Positions 43,334 through 53,298 are shown, numbered from the stretch's first letter. The stretch: 60,057 nt of DNA from Parvularculaceae bacterium (GCA_021776475.1 JAJFFV010000003.1:1-60057), one strand, 5' to 3'. The notes: generated from the sequence alone by a model not told the origin. Translations and numbers: made by a program.

Positions 43334-43899
43334 ATGCGATCAATATTCGCGGTCGCGTTTTTGTCATCACTTTTTTTGCTAGGGTGTGTCACGCAAGACA
43401 TTGAAGTCAAAGCAGCAAAAGTACTAAGCAATATCGGTCCTCTCGGAATCATAAACGGTGAGTGGCGCGGTGAAGCGTCCGGATACAATCGTGACGGAAC
43501 TCCTTACACGATCCTTCAAACAGAACGAGTAGGCCCGATGCTCGACGGCGATGCGACTGTAATCGAAGGGCGTGGATATGCATCAGATGGATCCTTGGCG
43601 TTTAACGCGTTTGCTGTTGTTGGATTGAACGTCGCAACCGGGCAGATGGAAATGCGAAGTCACGCGATGGGACGTGTTGAAACGTTTCCAATAAGCATAA
43701 CTGGCGACGGATACTCTTGGAGTACGCCCGCAGGGCCAAACGCTCAGATGACCTATGATGCAACTATTTCAGACGGCGTTTTGACCGAAATTGGAACTTA
43801 TGTCCGTCGGTTGGCGAACCACGCGAAGTATTCAAAATGGTTCTTCAGCGCATTGGAGGCACAGACTGGCCATCAACAGGGATTGTGGGACCGCAATAA
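43334..43899 (+). pseudogene. DUF1579-like lipoprotein gene broken by a single-base frameshift
   Basis: The ATG 43334 follows GGGAG and begins a lipoprotein signal (SIFAVAFLSSLFLLGC). The body follows the DUF1579-like pattern: IINGEWRGEASGYNRDGTPY, LDGDATVIEGRGYASDG, GYSWSTPAGPN and VLTEIGTYV. At about 43795-43806 the frame breaks. The original frame runs into unrelated residues and stops at 43954. The alternative frame continues the family ending (VGEPREVFKMVLQRIGGTDW, then PSTGIVGPQ) to TAA at 43897-43899. Restoring one base would give an intact ~188-residue protein. This is either a recent mutation or a sequence error. Confidence 0.75.
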
Positions 43900-44323
43900 A
43901 CAGGACGGACAGTTTACCAATACTACCATTATTACCATACTGAATGAGTGTTAATCTCGAGGCTGTCAATTTCAAGAAGTTGCTATTCTCATTGTTCCAA
44001 GATCCATCAATTAGTGGCGATGACGCTGAGGGACTATGGCGAAAGTGCTTGCGTATCGCGAAACATTGATGTAATGTTATATTGTATCAATTGGTTTGCG
44101 GCGTTTATTGTGGGCCCATTGAAACACCAACTGCTCTTTCTCCTTTCCTCAGCAGTTGGCACGCAGTCTTATTGGGGCTGGTCTCGGCGCACGCTGAAGA
44201 TGGGTTTACCTTCAGCGGTGCGCCGGACAAATCAAAGTTTCATTATTTCAAAAATCGGTGCAGGTGTAGGTTAGATCAAAACCAGCGGGGATCGCGTCAT
44301 GATAATATCTTTTGCAAGCAGGC
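43900..44323. other. Region with small frames before the adenylate cyclase
   Basis: No gene here is certain. A 41-codon ORF at 43944-44069 is listed separately. Around 44145-44250 a plus-strand frame reads AVLLGLVSAHAEDGFTFSGA, resembling a signal peptide plus mature start, but it has no start codon in place and soon loses coding character, so it may be a fragment of a lost gene. Confidence 0.35.
43944..44069 (+). CDS. Possible small ORF, 41 codons
   Basis: ATG at 43944 to TGA at 44069 encodes 41 residues with an amphipathic, mixed-charge sequence (NFKKLLFSLFQDP, then GDDAEGLWRKCLRIAKH). There is no ribosome site, and it overlaps the tail of the frameshifted frame. It may be a fragment rather than a gene. 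Confidence 0.25.
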   Translation: MSVNLEAVNFKKLLFSLFQDPSISGDDAEGLWRKCLRIAKH

Positions 44324-47300
44324 ATGGCTGATATTCATCAAACAGGACTGCGAGTAATACGGCGAGTTGTTGGTATCAAGGATGCCACGGCGTTACTTCT
44401 GCTCATCTTGTTCACGTTGCTGATCGCGCCGATTTATATTCAGAACTATATTTCCGACACGCCGAAAGTTCAGAACGGCATTGTTGATTTTTCTGATTGG
44501 GATTTCGGCAGGAACACACCGACCCTTGAAGGAGACTGGCAATTTTTCTGGAAATCTTTAGCTGCTGACATCAACCCTGATAATGCGGTGTATGCCTATG
44601 TGCCAGGGCTATGGACAGATATGGAGCCGGCCTACCCCCTCAAGGGTTATGCATCCTACCGTTTGGAAATTCGCGGACTAGCGCCGGGAATTTATGAAGT
44701 GCATTTTCCCATGTTGTATACTGCGGCCACTGTCTGGTTGGATGGTAGACAGGTCTCCGTTACCGGACAAATTGGCACAACCGCAGATACGACGCGGACT
44801 GTATTTCAACCCCATTCCATTTTCATCACGTCAGACGGTGAACCGCATGAATTGGTCTTGGAACAATCTGTGTTTCACCATCGGGCGAACGGTATCGAAA
44901 TCGTGCCTGTTATCGGAACGATCAAAGGTGTTTCAGCCTACAAGCAACTTCTCAGCACCAAAGACATGCTTCTGCATGCGGCATTCGTGATCCTATCTCT
45001 TTATGGCTTCACCATTTTCGTGTTTCAGAGGGATGACAAATCGTCTCTCTATTTTGGGTTGTTTTGCGGGCTGGCCGGGGTCAGCATGCTGGTGATGGGC
45101 GTTAACGTCGTAGAATTAGCTATTCCGGATATTTCGTTACGACTGCTTCTGTTTATTCTGTATGTCCCGTTCGCTGCAGCCTACGCCTTTTTTGCTCTTT
45201 ATATCGGCGCGCTATATCCCGCTGAACGGTTGGCATGGGTAGACCGAATATTTGTCACCCTGTTTTTGTTAATGTCGGCAGCTCATGCCGTTCTGCTAGT
45301 GTTCGGGGAAACCTTGACCTCTTCCTACATCGTGCCGGTTCTGGGTGTCGTTGGTATTCCATTCTTCATATATATTCTCTCGATTATCACGCGCGCTGTT
45401 CTCAATGGAAGAGACGGGGCTGGCATCATGCTGTTGGGCACAGTAATTTTTGTCGGTTTCCTGAGCAATGACCTTTTGGTCGAGGCAAACGTCTTGCACC
45501 GCGACGAGGTTGTCCTGTTTGGAGTAGGTGAATTCGGCGTGGTGGTTTTTCTGCTCAGCCAGGTTATGATCCTTGCAGGGCGTTGGTCGGTCACCCTAAG
45601 CCGCTCTCAACGTCTCGCGACAGATCTCAGTCAGTTGATTGATATGTCCTCAGCCGTTGCCTCTGACGAGACATTGCCAAACCTGTTGGGCCGGATTGTT
45701 CATTCCGGTCGCCGGTTCCTCAATGCGGACCGCGGCACTTTGTTTTTGTATGATGAAGATACGGACGAATTATGGTCAATGGTCGCCGAAGGCGTCACCA
45801 ACAGGGAGATAAGAATTTCTGCGGACACTGGTCTCGCAGGCGCCTGTTTTCGTACTGGCGAGATAATCCGTGTTAATGATGCCTATGGAGATGAACGTTT
45901 CCTGAGTTCAGTTGACGAGCAAACCGGGTTTCAGACCCGCGAGATCCTCTCCGTGCCGGTTGAAACAAAGGCGGGTAAACGCATCGGTGTCATGCAGGTT
46001 TTAAACAAGGAAGGGAGTTTGCCGTTTGACGAGGCCGACAAATACAAGCTCGTCGCTTTCGCGTCTCAAGCAGCGATCTCACTGGAAAACGCAGACTTGT
46101 TTGGTAAAATTGTTCAAGCCAGAAAATATAATGAGAACATCCTCGCATCCATGTCGAATGGCGTGATCTCGATCAACCGAAATTACCAGGTCGAAAAAGT
46201 AAACCGCGCTGCTGTCGATATTTGGGGCGGTGTCGAAGACGCATATGTTGGCCAAAATGCCGCAGAGATATTGGCGCAGAATAACGAATGGCTCAAAAGT
46301 GAATTGCTCGCTGCTAGCGCAGACGGAGAGGCGCGCACTTATGTTGACATCGACATTCATAATTATGATGGCGACACCAAGTCTGTAAACCTCTCCATCG
46401 TACCGCTGGCCGACGAAGAAAGCGACATGGGGCTGCTCTTGTTATTGGAAGATATCACCCAGGAAAAACGCCTGAAAGGCACTATGTCTCGATTTATGAC
46501 CAAGGAAGTCGCAGACCGGATTATGGAAGAGGGCAGCGAGGCCCTGTCTGGAATAACTGTTAATGCGAGTGTCTTGTTTGCAGATATGCGTCGCTTTACA
46601 AGTCTGACCGAGGAATTGGGTGCACAGGAAACTGTCGCAATGCTGAATGAATTTTTCAGCAAGATGACAGACGTTATTTTCACTGCCCATGGCGTCCTCG
46701 ACAAGTTTATTGGCGACGCGATCATGGCAGTGTTCGGGACACCTCTGGAGTCAGACATAGACGCAGACAATGCCCTTGGCTGCGCGCTGGGCATGATGCA
46801 GGCACTTGGTCAACTGAACCAAGCGCGCCAGGCGAGAGGCGAAGGATCGATTGCAATCAGTATAGGCATCGCCACGGGAGAAGTCGTGGCGGGAACCATA
46901 GGTTCAGCAAAGAGAATGGAATACACAGTGGTCGGTGATAGTGTAAATCTGGCCTCACGCCTCGAAAATTTAACTCGTTATTACGGCGCCGATATAATTG
47001 TTAGTGAAGGGACTATGAATGCGGCATTGCAAGGTTGGACGAAGCGCGAATTGGACTTGATTCGGGTAAAGGGGCGCGATGAACCAGTTGTGATTTACCA
47101 TTTGCTTGCTGAAGACGCGCCAGAGATAACATTCCTTGATCAGTATGAGCGGGGGCTGGCACAGTTCCGGGCCCGTAATTGGATAGAGGTGATCCGAACA
47201 TTTGAGCAGGTGCTTAAAAATCATCCGCCTGACCGGCCGTCAGCAATTTATCTTGAGCGAGCAAAATTATTTGCTGCAAATCCACCCCCTAAAGACTGGG

Positions 47301-47332
47301 ACGGTGTATGGACCATGCAAGATAAATCCTGA
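44324..47332 (+). CDS. Class III adenylate/guanylate cyclase with 7TMR-DISM, GAF and PAS
   Basis: The frame begins at a TTG (44312), but the ATG at 44324 is a better start; 1002 residues. An N-terminal anchor leads into a periplasmic galactose-binding-like sensor (LEGDWQFFWKSL, YASYRLEIRGLAPGIYEV) and seven helices (7TMR-DISM type). A GAF domain (~445-600), PAS (~605-715) and cyclase (~740-920) follow. Cyclase motifs: metal aspartate in VLFADMRRFTSLTEELG, second in FIGDAIMAVFG, and the nucleotide-contact VGDSVNLASRLE. The C-terminal tail resembles TPR helices. It makes cAMP (or cGMP) in response to a sensed signal. A perfect CRP-like palindrome at 54.3 kb is consistent with cAMP signalling in this organism. 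Confidence 0.92.
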   Translation: MADIHQTGLRVIRRVVGIKDATALLLLILFTLLIAPIYIQNYISDTPKVQNGIVDFSDWDFGRNTPTLEGDWQFFWKSLAADINPDNAVYAYVPGLWTDMEPAYPLKGYASYRLEIRGLAPGIYEVHFPMLYTAATVWLDGRQVSVTGQIGTTADTTRTVFQPHSIFITSDGEPHELVLEQSVFHHRANGIEIVPVIGTIKGVSAYKQLLSTKDMLLHAAFVILSLYGFTIFVFQRDDKSSLYFGLFCGLAGVSMLVMGVNVVELAIPDISLRLLLFILYVPFAAAYAFFALYIGALYPAERLAWVDRIFVTLFLLMSAAHAVLLVFGETLTSSYIVPVLGVVGIPFFIYILSIITRAVLNGRDGAGIMLLGTVIFVGFLSNDLLVEANVLHRDEVVLFGVGEFGVVVFLLSQVMILAGRWSVTLSRSQRLATDLSQLIDMSSAVASDETLPNLLGRIVHSGRRFLNADRGTLFLYDEDTDELWSMVAEGVTNREIRISADTGLAGACFRTGEIIRVNDAYGDERFLSSVDEQTGFQTREILSVPVETKAGKRIGVMQVLNKEGSLPFDEADKYKLVAFASQAAISLENADLFGKIVQARKYNENILASMSNGVISINRNYQVEKVNRAAVDIWGGVEDAYVGQNAAEILAQNNEWLKSELLAASADGEARTYVDIDIHNYDGDTKSVNLSIVPLADEESDMGLLLLLEDITQEKRLKGTMSRFMTKEVADRIMEEGSEALSGITVNASVLFADMRRFTSLTEELGAQETVAMLNEFFSKMTDVIFTAHGVLDKFIGDAIMAVFGTPLESDIDADNALGCALGMMQALGQLNQARQARGEGSIAISIGIATGEVVAGTIGSAKRMEYTVVGDSVNLASRLENLTRYYGADIIVSEGTMNAALQGWTKRELDLIRVKGRDEPVVIYHLLAEDAPEITFLDQYERGLAQFRARNWIEVIRTFEQVLKNHPPDRPSAIYLERAKLFAANPPPKDWDGVWTMQDKS

Positions 47333-47352
47333 CACGGTGTTTTTGCTCTAAG

Positions 47353-48067
47353 CACCTGCCGCTTGCATGTATTGACGGGGAAGAAAGCGGTCTTTATTTG
47401 CTCGACCTTAAAACCGGCGCACGCACGGATATTCCAATGTTTAATAACGGCGAGGAGTTTTTTTCCTGACGGAAATAAACTCCTCAATATTTTACCTGCA
47501 GAAAACGGAAAAACAAATATCGTCGAATACGACTTGGAAACTCGCGAGATGACGTTTGTTGCACAACACAAAGCGTGGGAATGGCTCGCAAGTTACTCGT
47601 CGGATGGCGAAATTATCCTTTTCAATTCGTATCGTACAGGCGCATCGGATATTTATCGAAAATCTGATGGGGAGCTAAACCGATGGACCGAGTTCGACGG
47701 CTATAAAGCACACGCACAATTTTCTCCCGACGATTCCAAGATACTTTTTCACCGTCAAGAGAGCGAATACGATTTCAATTTGTATACTATTGACACGCAA
47801 ACCGGCGAAAGTTCGCAACTGACCGTCGGTGCAACAGAGGAGAGTTATGCAAGCTGGTCGCCAGATAGTAAAACAATTGTTTTTGCTTCGGATCGGAATC
47901 GAAACCCCGGCGACTCCGATATTTATTTGATGAAACCTAACGGTTAAGATGTTCGTAGAATAACCAATAATGCGGCGACAGACTACTACCCGTTCTTCTC
48001 GCCGGATGGGAAATATATCTACTTCCATTCACTTCGTGCACCTGCAGGGCTTTACCGATTAAAAATC
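47353..48067 (+). pseudogene. TolB-like beta-propeller gene, degraded
   Basis: WD40/PD40-type blades are spread over two frames. The first frame from 47353 reads GEESGLYLLDLKTGARTDIP. After a T7 run at 47458-47464 (six would keep the frame) the next frame continues: FPDGNKLLNILPAENGKTNI, AHAQFSPDDSKILFHRQE, YASWSPDSKTIVFASDRN, DSDIYLMKPNG. A TAA at 47945-47947 interrupts, then the same frame goes on with RRITNNAATDYYPFFSPDGK. There is no signal peptide or start, so the 5' end is lost. TolB-like propellers are periplasmic binding scaffolds. It starts only 20 bp after the cyclase stop. Confidence 0.75.
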
Positions 48068-48181
48068 GGCAACCTTGTTTGCGTAACAAGTGATAAAAGG
48101 ACAATACACGGGAAGGCTTGGCTTGCGAGCTGTTCGAACAACCACGGCAGCGACGCACCAGAAGACCTTTCTTGTGCACAA

Positions 48182-48904
48182 TCAGCTGAGTGTCTCTGCA
48201 AGCATTGAGCACATCAGCTGCCACGAGCGCTGACGGGCAACCTGATCAAAAGCGAACCCTTCCAAGCAGTATGAATCAATGCCGGGATTGGTGTAAGAAT
48301 GACCGACGCCACCAAATATGTGCATCTGCCAATCGATCCCTTTTGAGCTCATCTCTGAAGTAAATTGCGCCCTCACCGCCGGTGGGGAAACTGGATCTTG
48401 GTCTCCAATCATCATTAGCACTTTCGAGTTGAATGATCCGTCTAAACTTCCAACCGGGCGCATTAAACCTGGGTGAAAGCCGACGATAGAACGTAACGGC
48501 GCACCACTTCGCGCAAGTTCAAGCGTAGTAATGGCACCTTGGCAAAACCCGATAGCCGCGAGCCGATCCGCATCGACATTCGGATTTGCGCTCAAAACCT
48601 GCAAGCCAGCATTAGCGCGCTCTAAGAGGAGGCCAGGCGTTGCCATAAGTTCAGAACTTAATGCCCTGGCCTGTTCCATCGAGAGGTTTTCATTACCGTA
48701 TAGGTCTATTGCGAAAGCAACATATCCCAAAGTGGCTAAATCTTCGGTCCACTGCTTAATGTGATCATTGATCCCTGGCGCTTCATGCGCAACGAGAATA
48801 CCGGGCCGTTTGCCGGTTGCCTCGCTATCTGCCAGATAGCCGGTTAGCGCAAGGCCGTTTGACTGATAATGTATGGCTCTTAAGGTCATCGTCGTTTCAC
48901 TCAT
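48182..48904 (-). CDS. Dienelactone hydrolase family protein
   Basis: A 240-residue alpha/beta hydrolase. The nucleophile is cysteine in AAIGFCQGAITTLE, with the acid in MMIGDQDPVSPP and histidine in FGGVGHSYTNPG, the Cys-Asp-His triad of dienelactone hydrolases. The oxyanion region reads ILVAHEAPGINDHIKQWTED. It is cytosolic. Natural substrates range from dienelactones to other esters, so the specific reaction is uncertain. The stop region overlaps the tail of the degraded propeller frame on the other strand. The ribosome site is weak. Confidence 0.9.
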   Translation of the reverse strand: MSETTMTLRAIHYQSNGLALTGYLADSEATGKRPGILVAHEAPGINDHIKQWTEDLATLGYVAFAIDLYGNENLSMEQARALSSELMATPGLLLERANAGLQVLSANPNVDADRLAAIGFCQGAITTLELARSGAPLRSIVGFHPGLMRPVGSLDGSFNSKVLMMIGDQDPVSPPAVRAQFTSEMSSKGIDWQMHIFGGVGHSYTNPGIDSYCLEGFAFDQVARQRSWQLMCSMLAETLS

Positions 48905-49111
48905 CTAGGCCGTGGCTATTATCCACGAGTGGAATTATTGAGGTCTGGCGGTGTCGACACAGCACAAAAAAACCGCAAAGTTGTTCCGATGTAGAACCTT
49001 AAGGGCCAACTTAAGGGCGAAGGTCGATGCTTCACGAAATTGCTGATTAGCGTACAACGCGACAGAATGTTAGGCTAGTGGTCCCGTTCTGGAAATACGA
49101 GACATCCGATC

Positions 49112-50311
49112 ATGTTTGAGCAGCGTCCCCTTCGCCTCCTCTTCAGTTCCTATCACAGCCTTCTTGACCCATCGAGCGGAGCTGCCAATTCGCTACGCGA
49201 TCTTTTTCAGTTGATGACCAAGCGTGGCTTGGACTGCCAAGTTTTTTGTGGGGCCCAGCTCGATTGTGAGAATAGCGAATCCATCCCCGAAATGCTGCAC
49301 CATATCAAGCTCCCGTTTAAGCAGCGGAGCGGCAGCGCACACGGCATGGATTTTGTTCTCTATAATACTGTCATTGATGGGACCCCGACCGCCCTCTACG
49401 AGACGCCTTCCAGTCCTGCCACCCTAAATCTGACTGAACGTCAAGGCAAAGTGCATGTCGCCCTATTTGAAAAAGTGCTAGAGGAGTTTCAGCCCGATGT
49501 CATGCTCACTTATGGAGGGCATATTATGGCCCACCAATGCATGGCTTTGGCGCGGCAACGGGGCGTGAAAGTCGCGTTCTGGTTGCGGAACACTTTGTAT
49601 GATCAAGCAAAGTTTTTTGAGCATGCTTGTGGAGCGCTCGTGCCGTCGACCTTCTGCGCGGAATATTATCGGCGCACGATCGGGCTAAACTGTGCAGTGA
49701 TTCCCTCAGCGCTCGAGTGGGGGCGGTTGCAGTGTGAGCACATCGACCGTCGCTGCCTGACATTTGTCAATCCGAAGCCGTACAAAGGGGTCTACGTCTT
49801 TGCGGCGATTGTACGAGAACTCACCAAACGACGACCCGATATTCCCATGCTAGTGGTGGACAGTCACGGCGGTGTGAATTGGCTGGAAAAAGCCGGTGTG
49901 GAGCTTGAGAGTTCAAACGTCACACGCATGACAACCACACGAGATCCTCGCAAATTCTATTCCATAACGCGCGTCTTGCTTGCCCCATCCTTGTGGCAGG
50001 AAACCTTCGGAAGGGTGGCCGCAGAATCGATGATCAACGGCATCCCTGTTCTTGCCAGCAGGCGGGGGGGACTTGGCGAGGTGGTGGGCGAAGGCGGATA
50101 TCTGTTTGACCTGCCGGAGAAATACACCGCTCAAAGTCGTGTTGTTCCTAAGGCGGACGAAGTGAAAGAGATCATCGACACTATCATCCGACTCTGGGAT
50201 GACGATACTTTGTACGAGGAAGCATGTTTGCGCGCTCGCAACGAGGCTGAGAAATGGCAGCCAGAGCTACTGGCCGACCAATACGAAGCCTACTTTCGAA
50301 GCATCGTTTGA
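49112..50311 (+). CDS. Group 1 (GT4-like) glycosyltransferase
   Basis: A 399-residue GT-B protein. The N-terminal half begins RLLFSSYHSLLDPSSGAANS, with the glycine-rich acceptor loop, and has DVMLTYGGHIMAHQ. The C-terminal half has NPKPYKGVYVFAAIVREL, the donor-binding APSLWQETFGRVAAESMING and PVLASRRGGLGEVVGEGGYL, with the E-x7-E pattern of GT4. It transfers a sugar from a nucleotide donor to an unknown acceptor, probably a glycolipid or polysaccharide. It stands alone rather than in a polysaccharide cluster. Confidence 0.9.
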   Translation: MFEQRPLRLLFSSYHSLLDPSSGAANSLRDLFQLMTKRGLDCQVFCGAQLDCENSESIPEMLHHIKLPFKQRSGSAHGMDFVLYNTVIDGTPTALYETPSSPATLNLTERQGKVHVALFEKVLEEFQPDVMLTYGGHIMAHQCMALARQRGVKVAFWLRNTLYDQAKFFEHACGALVPSTFCAEYYRRTIGLNCAVIPSALEWGRLQCEHIDRRCLTFVNPKPYKGVYVFAAIVRELTKRRPDIPMLVVDSHGGVNWLEKAGVELESSNVTRMTTTRDPRKFYSITRVLLAPSLWQETFGRVAAESMINGIPVLASRRGGLGEVVGEGGYLFDLPEKYTAQSRVVPKADEVKEIIDTIIRLWDDDTLYEEACLRARNEAEKWQPELLADQYEAYFRSIV

Positions 50312-50422
50312 GAACACCTGACGACTACCATGATTGGTACATTTAGCCAAACACGATGAAGTCTTCTTCTCTCTTGCTGTTGGTATAAATACCTACAGCG
50401 CGGTGTACTAATTGCACATCGA

Positions 50423-50650
50423 CTAGCGAAGCTTGGTAAAATTGTCACGATAGAACTCGGCCGCACTTTTTGAATTCGAGGGATCTGGTTTTCGCGCAGG
50501 ATCTTCGAGCTCACGATCTTTTGTTTCAGTGGCCCTCCTAGATTTGCCTGATTGAACAGTGACGCTACTGAAATCAGCCCGACGTATGACCGTCCCAAGC
50601 AGGTAGCCCAATGAAATAAAGACGGTTGCAGTAAGCAATAGTTCCAGCAC
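50423..50650 (-). CDS. Small single-pass membrane protein
   Basis: GTG 50650 opens a 75-residue frame with GGAG about 13 bases upstream. One membrane helix (LELLLTATVFISLGYLLGTV) is followed by a positive-inside RRAD and a charged soluble tail (ETKDRELEDPARKPDP, ending FYRDNFTKLR). The charge pattern supports a real inner-membrane protein with a cytoplasmic tail. Alternative overlapping frames lack such structure. Family unknown. Confidence 0.5.
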   Translation of the reverse strand: MLELLLTATVFISLGYLLGTVIRRADFSSVTVQSGKSRRATETKDRELEDPARKPDPSNSKSAAEFYRDNFTKLR

Positions 50651-51161
50651 GAGCCCAATGGTCTCCGATCAAGTGCCTTCCACTATGTTATTCCCCGTCG
50701 ATGAGTAAACCATTAATCCGTAATGAAATCAACAGTGCGCTCCCGCAAAAAAATATTGGGTAACCTCCAAATCTTGAACGGGATTCCTAAATGATTGGAC
50801 GTTTTGCCTTATTTTTTGCCTTTGTTTTATTTGGCGCTGTATCATTAAATCTTCAGTTTGGTGTCTAAGATAAAATACTGCGCTCTCACTGCTCAGTTCA
50901 CGTCCAGAGCACGATAATAGCAGAGTTGCATCCCCTGCTTTCTCGCAAAAACAAGAAAGCAAGGGATGCTCGACGACCAGATGGGCTGTCATTTCTGGCC
51001 GTCAACGAGGATGCTGTGCCTGTTCAAGGCAACGTTTGGAATTCTCTCAAACGAACCCAGAAATGAACGGGATAGACCATCCTGTCCAAGCACTGGTTTT
51101 AATCGTCCGATGCAGCAGTGGAGACAGCGGTCAGAATTGTCTCTGACCGCTGCAGTATTGG
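50651..51161. other. Intergenic region with tiny hydrophobic ORF and hairpin
   Basis: No standard gene. On the plus strand, 50791-50868 encodes a 25-residue hydrophobic peptide (GRFALFFAFVLFGAVSLNL) with no clear ribosome site; it could be a small membrane peptide or chance. An 11-bp perfect hairpin at 51125-51152 follows the stop of the PG-binding gene. Confidence 0.4.
51125..51152 (-). terminator. Hairpin after the PG-binding lipoprotein gene
   Basis: CAGCGGTCAGA at 51125-51135 pairs exactly with 51142-51152 across a six-base loop, starting 10 bp after the minus-strand stop codon at 51162. It lacks a run of Ts on the minus strand, so it may be a factor-dependent terminator or a 3'-end stabiliser. 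Confidence 0.5.
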
Positions 51162-52289
51162 CTACATTACGCCAAGTTTTTTGACGGTCGCCATCGTCAG
51201 GCCACCCGTGCCGAGATTATTGCGCCGCTGATAGACATCGATTGCCCGAAGCGTATCTGGGCCAAGCACGCCATCAGACGAGACATTGAAGCCCTCGCGT
51301 TTGAGAGCGCTCTGAACACGTCGAACAACATCCGGCGTGGTGTTGGTGTCACACAAGACTTCTCGCCACAACATGCGCTCGTCAGCGACTTTAGTTTGCT
51401 TAGTCACCGTTTTATAGGTTGCAGGCACAGCGATCCGTTTTTCAGATGTTGGAGACACCTGTTTGCGCACACGAACCGTGTCGTATTTAGCCGGGATTGC
51501 CAGTTTGCGAGTGCTGGCTGGTGTCGCAACAATTCGGCGTGTTACTGTTTTAGTAACTGCCGGTACGGTCGACTTGGTTGTCCGGGCGGGCTCAACCAAA
51601 ACCTGCTTGGAAACAGTTCTGTATTCTGCCGGGACGTCGACGAGACACATGATTTCGCCGGTTGGTAGCTCACGCGTGTCGGTGATTTTGCCACCACTCA
51701 ACGAACCACCGATTGGGCCTTCACCCTTCTTCCAGGTTGTGTAGCCTTCTCTCACAAGTACGCGTTCCGTGACGGTTTTGTATTTAGCCGGTACGGTGCT
51801 CAGCACTTCACGAGCTGGTTCAACGATGACGGTCTCGGTCACAGTTTTGTAGGTTGCTGGAATAACTTCAAGCCGTTCAGATGCATCAGCGACAACGACA
51901 CGCTCTTCAACTGTCCGATACTGTGCAGGAATAATTTCCACGCGCTCAGAGCCTTCTATGTCGATCACTTTATCTGTAGCGGTTTCATATTTTGCTGGAA
52001 CAAGGATCCGGGCAAAACATTCGCCCGGCTTGGCCGGTGGAAGGTCAGCATCACCTTGTATGGATGCAGGCATTTTGGTTGCTGAAGAACGGGACGACTT
52101 CAGTTTCGAGTTTTCGTTCCTCAAAACTGTCAATTCTTTTTGCAAAACGGCTACTCTTTGCGCCTCTGCAGATGAGGTCGATGCGCTCGCTGTGCTTGCA
52201 TCGTTGGTGCGCCAATTGCCAAAGCCATTGCTTTCACAACCTGCCGCGAACAAGGCCAGAATGGCCAGGGGTGCTACTGTGTACTTCAT
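51162..52289 (-). CDS. Peptidoglycan-binding lipoprotein with YKTVT repeats
   Basis: A 375-residue lipoprotein (lipobox FAAGC18, AAGGAG before the ATG). A short coiled coil (VAVLQKELTVLRNENSKLK) is followed by about seven imperfect ~30-residue modules of the form VPAKYKTVTERVLVREG, often with EV/I-PA-x-Y-x-TV. The C-terminal ~65 residues form a PG_binding_1 domain (VQSALKREGFNVSSDGVLGP, LRAIDVYQRRN). It is anchored in the outer membrane and bound to the cell wall. It is the last gene of the envelope-stress set. Confidence 0.85.
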   Translation of the reverse strand: MKYTVAPLAILALFAAGCESNGFGNWRTNDASTASASTSSAEAQRVAVLQKELTVLRNENSKLKSSRSSATKMPASIQGDADLPPAKPGECFARILVPAKYETATDKVIDIEGSERVEIIPAQYRTVEERVVVADASERLEVIPATYKTVTETVIVEPAREVLSTVPAKYKTVTERVLVREGYTTWKKGEGPIGGSLSGGKITDTRELPTGEIMCLVDVPAEYRTVSKQVLVEPARTTKSTVPAVTKTVTRRIVATPASTRKLAIPAKYDTVRVRKQVSPTSEKRIAVPATYKTVTKQTKVADERMLWREVLCDTNTTPDVVRRVQSALKREGFNVSSDGVLGPDTLRAIDVYQRRNNLGTGGLTMATVKKLGVM

Positions 52290-52447
52290 GTTTTTACTCC
52301 TTATGTAGCGGTTTAATATTAGGGTGCCGGCGGAGCGAAAGTGCAGTGCACACGCCTAGAAAGGGGGAGAGCTGACGTATGCGCTTAGCCCCGCCGACTA
52401 GTGACCATCTGGAAGGCAGACCGATCACCATTTTTTGTTAGAGTGAC

Positions 52448-52858
52448 TTATCCCCTCGTTTTCAGTGCATCACGAATTTCTTCGAGCAGCACTTGTTCTC
52501 TTGGCGGCGCTACAGGCGCCGCTTCCTCAGGCGCTTCTTCAGCCTTCTTTTTCAGGTTATTGATACTCTTCACGAGCATGAACACTGCAAACGCCACAAC
52601 AACAAACGCGATCACATTGTTAAGAAACAACCCAATATTCATTGTCACAGCTTCTGTTTCACCAACGGCTTCTTTTAGTGTGATAACGATTTTCGAAAAG
52701 TCGACACCGCCCATGAGAAGACCGATCGGCGGCATAATGACATCACTCACCAACGATTTGACGATCGTACCAAAGGCGCCACCAATGATGATGCCAACGG
52801 CCATGTCGACAACGTTGCCCTTTACCGCGAAGTCTTGAAATTCTTTTACTATGCTCAT
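52448..52858 (-). CDS. mscL: Large-conductance mechanosensitive channel
   Basis: A 136-residue protein of usual MscL length. N-terminal [20 protein letters not shown] leads into TM1 with the pore-lining [19 protein letters not shown] and [12 protein letters not shown]2 is [20 protein letters not shown]. The cytoplasmic helix ([20 protein letters not shown]) is followed by EIRDALKTR. It opens on hypo-osmotic shock and releases solutes. The ribosome site AGGAAAA precedes the ATG. Its position in a row of envelope-stress genes fits osmotic protection. Confidence 0.96.
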   Translation of the reverse strand: MSIVKEFQDFAVKGNVVDMAVGIIIGGAFGTIVKSLVSDVIMPPIGLLMGGVDFSKIVITLKEAVGETEAVTMNIGLFLNNVIAFVVVAFAVFMLVKSINNLKKKAEEAPEEAAPVAPPREQVLLEEIRDALKTRG

Positions 52859-52890
52859 TGTTTTTCCTTTTTTATATTCTGTATAGTGAA

Positions 52891-53298
52891 TTAATGAGAG
52901 ATCGTTGGGGTTAGCTCTTTTGCTTGCTCTATCCAGCTTGAAACGGTTTTCTCCGATGGGACCAATCTGGTGAGTTTTTTGACCTCATTGATTTCTTTCA
53001 TCTTGGCTGCAGTATTGGCTGCGTTGCGGTTGCGGAATTCCTTGATCGTATCGATGCCGGAAGCCTCAAGAAGTTCAGCATACTCACCGCCAATGCCCTT
53101 GATGCGCATCAAGTCGGCCATATTCGCCCATTTTAAAATCAGCGTTTTGCTGATGCCGGAGGCGTCTGAAAGATCGTCACGGCCTTTTGGCGTTGCTGCT
53201 TTTTCCAGGAGATCGCCTGTTGTCTTAACGCCGGCCGTCGCAAACTTTTCAGCAAATGCCGGACCAACGCCTTCGATTTCTTCAATTTTGTTAGACAT
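52891..53298 (-). CDS. DUF4332-type helix-hairpin-helix protein
   Basis: A 135-residue protein made of two helix-hairpin-helix units: [20 protein letters not shown] with [15 protein letters not shown], and [20 protein letters not shown] with [11 protein letters not shown]. Such HhH pairs bind DNA or serve as protein scaffolds; DUF4332 members often sit in envelope or stress operons. No catalytic residues are visible. AAGGA precedes the ATG. It lies between mscL and the Kbp-like gene, 21-32 bp from each. Confidence 0.87.
   Translation of the reverse strand: MSNKIEEIEGVGPAFAEKFATAGVKTTGDLLEKAATPKGRDDLSDASGISKTLILKWANMADLMRIKGIGGEYAELLEASGIDTIKEFRNRNAANTAAKMKEINEVKKLTRLVPSEKTVSSWIEQAKELTPTISH

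Noticed and set aside
48055-48069. CCGATTAAAAATCGG hairpin as a terminator
   Set aside because: The stem is only five to six pairs, it lies inside the residual propeller frame, and no T tract follows.
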